DNA of 11,665 nucleotides, from contig VBNY01000088.1 in assembly GCA_005877705.1 (NCBI GenBank), positions 8,456 to 20,120 of the forward strand, written 5' to 3'. The number at the start of each line of letters is the position of its first letter. Position 1 is the first letter of the stretch. The translations under genes were made by a program, and so were the position numbers. Origin of the DNA: Gammaproteobacteria bacterium (GTDB lineage Bacteria > Pseudomonadota > Gammaproteobacteria > Steroidobacterales > Steroidobacteraceae). Of the stretch, positions 7,375 to 11,665 are shown piece by piece. The notes beneath the pieces were generated by a model. That model had not been told where the DNA came from. It ran no database searches and saw only the letters and a list, made by a program, of their open reading frames with translations.

Positions 7375-9081
7375 GTGACGCAGCCGAACCGAGCGACCTC
7401 GCTGTTGTCCGCGTCGTGGCGCAAAGCGACGCTCGGCCCGTTCCGCTATCGCATCTTTCTCGCGATCTGGACGGCCAGCCTCATCTCGAACTTCGGCAGC
7501 CTCATTCAGGTGGTAGGCGCCTCATGGCTGATGACATCGCTCGCGCCGTCGCCCGACATGGTGGCGCTGGTGCAGGCCTCGACGACGCTGCCGATCATGC
7601 TGCTGTCACTCGCCGCGGGAGCCACCGCGGATATCTGGGACCGGCGCATCGTGATGCTGATCGCCCAGGTCTTCATGCTGATCGTGTCGGCGGTCCTGAC
7701 GGTGCTCGGCTACCTGGGGAAGATCACTCCGTGGTCGCTGCTCGCATTCACCTTTCTGATCGGCGTCGGCACGGCGATCTACGGTCCCGCATGGCAGTCC
7801 TCCGTCGGCGAGCAGGTGCCGCGCTCCGAGCTGTCCGCGGCGGTCTCTCTCAATAGCCTCGGCTTCAATCTGGCGCGCACCGCGGGTCCGGCCATCGGCG
7901 GTTTGCTGGTTGCGGCGGCGGGACCGCCCGCCGCGTTTCTCGTCAACACCCTGTCGTATCTAGGTCTGATCGCGGTGCTGGTTGCGTGGCGCAGACCGAG
8001 GCCGGCCACTTTCCTGCCGCCCGAGAACATGCTCACGGCCATGGGTACCGGGCTGCGCTACGCGCGGCTGTCGCCAGGGATTCGATCGGTGCTCGTGCGC
8101 GGCATGGTGTTTGGCCTGCTCGGCAGCACAATCTGGGCTCTGATGCCGCTGATCGCGCGTGATCTGGTAGGCGGCGGAGCGGTCACCTACGGCATATTGT
8201 TTGGCGCGTTCGGGGTCGGCGCCGTGATTGGAGCGCTCGGCAGCACGGCCGCGCGCCTCCGCTATACCAACGAGCGCGTGGTCCGCGTGTCGACGGCCGG
8301 CTTTGGCGTGGCCACCGTGGTCGCGGCCGCCAGCTCGGCGCACCCCCTGACGATGGCCGGGCTGGTTTTCGCCGGTGCCTGCTGGGTGACGGCTCTTTCG
8401 ACGTTCAATGTCACTGTGCAGACGTCATCGCCGCGTTGGGTCGTGGGCCGCACGGTGGCCATCTACCAGACGGTTACGTTTGGCGGCCTCGCGGTGTGCA
8501 GTTGGCTGTGGGGCGTCGTCGCGGATCAATTCAGCCTCGCGAGTGCGCTCTATTGCTCCGGCGCGCTGCTGTGCGTATCAGTCCTGCTCGGGCGCAGGCT
8601 GCCACTCCCGCAACCGGAGGATCTCAATCTCGATCCGTCGCGCACCTGGTCGGCGGAACAGCAAGCGCTGATGGGGCGAATGGCGGACAGCGGTCCGGTG
8701 GTCGTGACGGTCGAATATCGGGTCGCGCCAGCGGAGGCCGACCGCTTCCTGCTCGCGATGCGGGAGCTGCGCCGAATCCGCCGCCGCGACGGGGCCAGAC
8801 GCTGGACGCTGATGCAGGACGTCGATGAACCCGAGCTGTTCATCGAGCGTTATCACAGCCCGAACTGGGTCGAGCACGTGCGGCGCCATCACCGCTCTAC
8901 GGTAGCCGATCAGGATATCGAGCGGCAGGCGCTCGCCTTTCATCGGGGGGAGGGACCCCCGCGAGTCCGTCACCTGATCGAGCTTCCGCCCACGGGCGCG
9001 CCCGGCGAGCGGGGCGCGGCCACGGACCCGAATCTACCGTCCGCTTCGGCCTCGCTGGCCACCTCCGCGCGCGCGGACTAA
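7375..9081 (+). CDS. MFS transporter, MFS_3 (enterobactin-exporter-like) type, with soluble C-terminal domain
   Basis: The product (568 residues from GTG 7375) is a major facilitator superfamily permease of the inner membrane, most like the MFS_3 group that includes the siderophore exporter EntS; proton-driven efflux is expected, substrate unknown. The membrane part covers about residues 22-408 with alternating hydrophobic segments. The loop 2-3 motif A is seen as GATADIWDRR (82-91), and segment 5 carries a Gly/Pro-rich motif, RTAGPAIGGLLVAAAGPPAAF (168-188). After segment 12 (ending near 408) a soluble tail of about 160 residues follows. Residues 440-535 form a folded-looking domain (VVVTVEYRVAPAEADRFLLAM, ...WTLMQDVDEPELFIERY...WVEHVRRHHRST) that resembles the dimeric alpha/beta-barrel monooxygenase fold, a known appendage of this group. 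The last 30 residues are low-complexity. It is 64 bases after the M13 gene. Confidence 0.88.
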   Translation: MTQPNRATSLLSASWRKATLGPFRYRIFLAIWTASLISNFGSLIQVVGASWLMTSLAPSPDMVALVQASTTLPIMLLSLAAGATADIWDRRIVMLIAQVFMLIVSAVLTVLGYLGKITPWSLLAFTFLIGVGTAIYGPAWQSSVGEQVPRSELSAAVSLNSLGFNLARTAGPAIGGLLVAAAGPPAAFLVNTLSYLGLIAVLVAWRRPRPATFLPPENMLTAMGTGLRYARLSPGIRSVLVRGMVFGLLGSTIWALMPLIARDLVGGGAVTYGILFGAFGVGAVIGALGSTAARLRYTNERVVRVSTAGFGVATVVAAASSAHPLTMAGLVFAGACWVTALSTFNVTVQTSSPRWVVGRTVAIYQTVTFGGLAVCSWLWGVVADQFSLASALYCSGALLCVSVLLGRRLPLPQPEDLNLDPSRTWSAEQQALMGRMADSGPVVVTVEYRVAPAEADRFLLAMRELRRIRRRDGARRWTLMQDVDEPELFIERYHSPNWVEHVRRHHRSTVADQDIERQALAFHRGEGPPRVRHLIELPPTGAPGERGAATDPNLPSASASLATSARAD

Positions 9082-9112
9082 AGGCGAGCGGCCCGCAGAG
9101 CCGGCGCCTTTT
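9080..9112 (+). terminator. Rho-independent terminator candidate after the MFS gene
   Basis: AAAGGCG (9080-9086) pairs with CGCCTTT (9105-9111), and inside it CGGC (9089-9092) pairs with GCCG (9100-9103) around a 7-base loop, with a small AG/G internal bulge. Four T residues (9109-9112) follow or end the stem. The stop codon TAA (9079-9081) is partly inside the stem. The T run is short, so efficiency is uncertain. It would separate the MFS transcription unit from cfa. Confidence 0.5.
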
Positions 9113-9184
9113 CCCAGTACTGGCCCGATCCGGTAGGCGCGGGTATGTTTAGCCATCAGGCACCAGGAAACCACGAGGATTAGC

Positions 9185-10351
9185 ATGGCGGAGCCTCGAG
9201 CATCGCACACGTTCAACCATGGGACGGTCGAGGGCGGGCGCAACTCGTATGAGCGAGCTGTGACGGAAATGCTCGCCACCGCCGATGTAAAGGTCAACGG
9301 CTCACGCCCGTGGGACATCCGGGTGCACGATGAGCGCCTGTTCCAGCGCCTGCTCGGACACGGCTCTCTCGGGGCGGGAGAGTCCTACATGGATGGCTGG
9401 TGGGATTGCGAGCAGCTCGATGAGATGCTGACCCGGGTCGTGCGCAGCAGCATCGACGAGCGCCTGCGCTCGCCGCGCGCGCTGCTGTTGGCGCTCAGCG
9501 CACGCCTCATCAACCTGCAGAGCGAACGCCGCGCATTCGTCGTCGGGCGGCAGCACTACGATCTCGGCGACGATCTCTACGAGCGCATGCTCGACCGGCG
9601 GATGATCTACAGTTGCGCTTACTGGGCGGGCGCCGCCACGCTCGAGGAAGCCCAGGAAGCGAAACTCGATCTCGTCGCGCGCAAGATCGGCGTACAGCGC
9701 GGCATGCGTGTGCTCGACATCGGCTGCGGCTGGGGTGGGGCGGCGCAGTTCATAGTGGAGCGCTACGGCGCCTGCGTCACCGGGGTCACCGTGTCGCGCA
9801 ATCAGTTACAGAGTGCGCAACGGCGCTGCGCGGGGCTCGACGCGCAGTTCCGGCTGCAGGACTACCGCAGTCTCACCGGCAACTTCGATGCCATCTTCTC
9901 GCTGGGCATGTTCGAACATGTCGGAGTACGCAACTACCGCACCTATCTGGCGAAGGCGCGCGAGCTGCTGCGGCCGGACGGCCTGTTCCTGCTGCATACG
10001 ATCGGCAACAACCGCTCCTCGATCGCTACCGATCCCTGGATCGAGAAATACATCTTTCCCAACGGGCAGCTGCCGTCGCTGGCGCAGATTGCCTCGGCCG
10101 CGGAAGGCCTGTGGGTCATCGAGGACGTCCACTCCTTCGGCCAGCACTACGACCGCACGCTGCTTGAATGGTCGGCCAATTTCGAGCGCCATTGGCCCGA
10201 GCTCGCGCCCCGCTATGGCGAACGCTTCCACCGCATGTGGCACTTCTGGCTGATGGGTTCGGCTGCGAACTTCCGCGCGCGCCGCACGCAGCTGTGGCAG
10301 ATCGTTCTGTCACCCCGCGGCGTGCCTGGCGGGTATCGCGCCCCGCGCTGA
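9185..10351 (+). CDS. cfa: Cyclopropane-fatty-acyl-phospholipid synthase
   Basis: Cfa transfers a methylene group from S-adenosylmethionine to the double bond of unsaturated acyl chains in membrane phospholipids, acting at the inner face of the membrane, usually in stationary phase or acid and solvent stress. The 388 residues align along their whole length with the 382-residue E. coli enzyme. The N-terminal lipid-binding part shows GSLGAGESYMDGWWDC (60-75), then QHYDLGDDLYERMLD (123-137). The SAM motif is MRVLDIGCGWGG (174-185). Active-site and bicarbonate-binding residues known from E. coli (C139, E239, H266, Y317) are all present with a constant offset of five: C144 (YSCAYW), E244 (GMFEHVG), H271 (LLHTIG) and Y322. 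The start has GAGGA (9175-9179), 5 bases before the ATG. A TATGTT at 9144-9149 might be a -10 element. It is preceded by a terminator-like hairpin, so it is probably transcribed alone, and it converges on hemJ. Confidence 0.97.
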   Translation: MAEPRASHTFNHGTVEGGRNSYERAVTEMLATADVKVNGSRPWDIRVHDERLFQRLLGHGSLGAGESYMDGWWDCEQLDEMLTRVVRSSIDERLRSPRALLLALSARLINLQSERRAFVVGRQHYDLGDDLYERMLDRRMIYSCAYWAGAATLEEAQEAKLDLVARKIGVQRGMRVLDIGCGWGGAAQFIVERYGACVTGVTVSRNQLQSAQRRCAGLDAQFRLQDYRSLTGNFDAIFSLGMFEHVGVRNYRTYLAKARELLRPDGLFLLHTIGNNRSSIATDPWIEKYIFPNGQLPSLAQIASAAEGLWVIEDVHSFGQHYDRTLLEWSANFERHWPELAPRYGERFHRMWHFWLMGSAANFRARRTQLWQIVLSPRGVPGGYRAPR

Positions 10352-10374
10352 CGCCGTGCGTGCGGCCTGGGCTC

Positions 10375-10791
10375 CTACCAGGGCTTTACCACCGCCAGCA
10401 CGACGATCGCCATCAGCAGCACGGTCGGAACCTCGTTGAAGAGTCGATACCAGCGCTGCGAGTGTGAGTTATTTCCGCTGCGCAGCGCCACCATCAGCCG
10501 GTAGCACCAGATGTGATAGCCGAGCAGCACGGCGACGAGCACGAGTTTCACGCGCAGCCAGCCGGCGGCGAGATATTCCGGCGCCGCGAGAATCATCGAC
10601 ATGCCGAACACGGCTGCCAGCGCCGCGCCCAGCGTCATGATCCCGAACAGCCGCCGCTCCATGGTGATGAAGCGCTCGAGCCCCGGGGCGTCCGTCGCCG
10701 CCGCGTGATAAACGAACAGCCGCGGCAGGTAGAACAGCCCCGCAAACCAGGCGACGACGAACACAATGTGGAAGGCCTTGAGCCACAGCAT
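10375..10791 (-). CDS. hemJ: Protoporphyrinogen IX oxidase HemJ
   Basis: HemJ is an integral membrane heme-binding enzyme that oxidises protoporphyrinogen IX to protoporphyrin IX, the penultimate step of heme synthesis; it replaces HemG or HemY in many Gram-negative bacteria. The 138 residues fit the family (about 140). Four membrane segments are seen at about 5-25, 50-70, 80-103 and 120-136. Family marks are the opening LKAFHIVFVVAWFAGLFYLP (4-23) with conserved H8, RLFVYH (24-29), MERRLFGIMT (44-53), WLRVKLVLV (78-86), RLFNEVPTVLL (116-126) and the typical VKPW ending. The start ATG at 10791 gives the canonical N-terminus, although no clear Shine-Dalgarno sequence precedes it. Its 3' end is 23 bases from the end of cfa, on opposite strands, and its 5' end faces fhs. 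I assign the symbol from these motifs and length; the family was earlier called UPF0093. Confidence 0.93.
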   Translation of the reverse strand: MLWLKAFHIVFVVAWFAGLFYLPRLFVYHAAATDAPGLERFITMERRLFGIMTLGAALAAVFGMSMILAAPEYLAAGWLRVKLVLVAVLLGYHIWCYRLMVALRSGNNSHSQRWYRLFNEVPTVLLMAIVVLAVVKPW

Positions 10792-10949
10792 GTCGGGATA
10801 GACAGCGATTTGTGCTTGCTGCCGCCCATTCTACTGAAGCCGATATGATCCCGCCCCGTGCGGCGTAACGGCAAGGCGGGGCGGCTGAGCGCGACCGCGG
10901 TCCCTTGGGGTAGACTCGTGCAGACACCCGCAGCGCCAAAGAACAGCTA
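10792..10949. promoter_or_regulatory. Divergent hemJ/fhs promoter region with inverted repeats
   Basis: This 158-base gap must hold the promoters of both hemJ (minus) and fhs (plus). It contains a perfect 8-bp inverted repeat, CCGCCCCG (10851-10858) and CGGGGCGG (10877-10884), with an 18-base spacer, and a 10-bp palindrome GACCGCGGTC (10893-10902). On the plus strand TATGAT (10844-10849) and TAGACT (10911-10916) are possible -10 elements for fhs; neither has a well-spaced -35. The TAGACT site would leave a leader of about 30 bases. Confidence 0.4.
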
Positions 10950-11665
10950 ATGACACCAGCAAGTCCCGCCGCGCCCGCGGCCGATCCCAAGCCTCCCGTC
11001 CCCAGCAACATCGAAATCGCGCAGCACGCGCGAATGCGGCCGATCGTGCAGCTCGCCCGCGAGCGGCTGGGAATCCCGGAAGAGCAGCTCGAGCCCTACG
11101 GACGTTACAAGGCCAAAGTGGCGCTCGACTACCTGGCGCACCTCGACGGTCGGCCCGAGGGCAAGCTGGTGCTCGTCACGGCCATCTCGCCGACTCCCGC
11201 GGGCGAGGGCAAGACCACCACGACGGTGGGCCTGGGAGACGCGCTGAATCTCATCGGCAAGAAGTCCATCATCTGCCTGCGCGAGCCGGCCCTGGGGCCG
11301 GTGTTCGGCATGAAGGGCGGCGCCGCGGGCGGCGGCTACTCGCAGGTGGTCCCGATGGAGGACATCAATCTGCACTTCACCGGCGACTTCGCCGCCATCG
11401 CGCTCGCGAACAACCTGCTCGCGGCGCTCATCGACAATCACATCCATCAAGGCAATCAGCTCGGCTTCGACGTGCGGCGCATTACCTGGCGCCGTGTGGT
11501 TGACGTGAACGACCGCGCGCTGCGCGAGACCGTCATCGGGCTCGGCGGCGTGGCCAACGGCTATCCGCGCCAGGACGGATTCGACATCGTGGTGGCTTCG
11601 GAGGTGATGGCGGTGTTCTGTCTCGCCACCAGCCTGAGCGATCTGAAGGAGCGCCTCGGCCGCAT
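10950..11665 (+). CDS. fhs: Formate-tetrahydrofolate ligase (N-terminal part, runs off window end)
   Basis: Fhs (formyltetrahydrofolate synthetase) joins formate to tetrahydrofolate with ATP, making 10-formyl-THF for purine and other one-carbon syntheses. The window holds 238 codons of an expected 555-580. The P-loop is PTPAGEGKTTTT (81-92); other family blocks are REPALGPVFGMKGGAAGGGY (111-130), VVPMEDINLHFTGDF (133-147), IDNHIHQGN (161-169), DVRRITWRRVVDVNDRALR (174-192) and DGFDIVVASEVMAVFCLATS (209-228). The normal start motif IEIAQ is at residues 21-25, preceded by an unusual Pro/Ala-rich extension of about 19 residues; no later ATG lies before that motif, so ATG 10950 is taken although the upstream AAAGAACAG is a weak ribosome-binding site. 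No frameshift or stop is seen up to the edge. It is divergent from hemJ. Confidence 0.96.
   Translation, partial: MTPASPAAPAADPKPPVPSNIEIAQHARMRPIVQLARERLGIPEEQLEPYGRYKAKVALDYLAHLDGRPEGKLVLVTAISPTPAGEGKTTTTVGLGDALNLIGKKSIICLREPALGPVFGMKGGAAGGGYSQVVPMEDINLHFTGDFAAIALANNLLAALIDNHIHQGNQLGFDVRRITWRRVVDVNDRALRETVIGLGGVANGYPRQDGFDIVVASEVMAVFCLATSLSDLKERLGR

Noticed and set aside
5247..7424. 725-codon open frame on the minus strand opposite the M13 peptidase
   Set aside because: It is Arg/Leu/Val-rich with no recognisable domain, while the opposite strand encodes a full M13 peptidase with all catalytic motifs. Long antisense frames are expected in high-GC coding DNA.
8944..8961. CGGGGG/CCCCCG hairpin inside the MFS gene
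   Set aside because: It lies within the coding sequence of the C-terminal tail, lacks a T run, and is explained by codon choice in GC-rich DNA.
9121..9138. Sigma-54-like -24/-12 promoter before cfa
   Set aside because: TGGCCCG resembles the -24 element, but the required TTGC-type -12 element at the correct spacing is missing.
10816..10849. TTGCTG ... TATGAT promoter for fhs
   Set aside because: The spacer would be 22 bases, too long for a normal sigma-70 promoter; TATGAT is kept only as a weak candidate.
10850..10949. ZTP (pfl) or tetrahydrofolate riboswitch before fhs
   Set aside because: Folate genes often carry such elements, so I looked for the conserved CCGCCUGGGC core of the ZTP class and for THF-class cores; neither is present.

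Overview
This is an 11.7 kb stretch of a GC-rich bacterial chromosome. The gene repertoire is that of a Gram-negative proteobacterium: a Tat-exported molybdenum hydroxylase, a lipoprotein M13 peptidase, a Cfa very close to the E. coli enzyme, a YdjA-type nitroreductase, HemJ and ergothioneine genes. A high-GC gammaproteobacterium, perhaps near the Xanthomonadales or Steroidobacter-type lineages, is my best guess, but the rank is inferred from gene content only. No rRNA, tRNA, insertion sequence, phage gene or CRISPR array was seen. Gene density and codon use look chromosomal rather than mobile.

Layout. (1) Positions 1-1686, minus strand: ergothioneine genes egtB and then egtD, which is cut by the window edge. 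They are 9 bases apart and in the same reading frame. (2) Positions 1687-2376: a leader with a 12-bp palindrome before egtB, then a plausible unrecognised 134-residue gene on the minus strand (1878-2282), divergent from the next operon. (3) Positions 2377-5165, plus strand: a YdjA-family nitroreductase overlapping by 4 bases an isoquinoline 1-oxidoreductase/aldehyde-oxidase-like molybdenum subunit with a perfect Tat motif but no adjacent iron-sulfur subunit. (4) Positions 5235-9081, plus strand: an M13 zinc metallopeptidase lipoprotein, then an MFS exporter of the MFS_3 type with a soluble C-terminal domain, ending in a terminator-like hairpin. (5) Positions 9185-10351: cfa, cyclopropane fatty acid synthase, with catalytic residues conserved. 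(6) Positions 10375-10791, minus strand: hemJ, convergent with cfa. (7) Positions 10950-11665: the start of fhs, formate-tetrahydrofolate ligase, divergent from hemJ.

Taken together, the window is mainly housekeeping and stress or redox metabolism: ergothioneine (thiol antioxidant), flavin and molybdenum oxidoreductases, envelope maintenance (peptidase, cyclopropanated lipids), heme synthesis and one-carbon metabolism. I found no convincing new multi-gene system. The parts most worth a second look are the nitroreductase/orphan molybdenum-subunit pair, the same-frame egtB-egtD junction, the unrecognised small gene, and the inverted repeats in the egtB and hemJ/fhs upstream regions.
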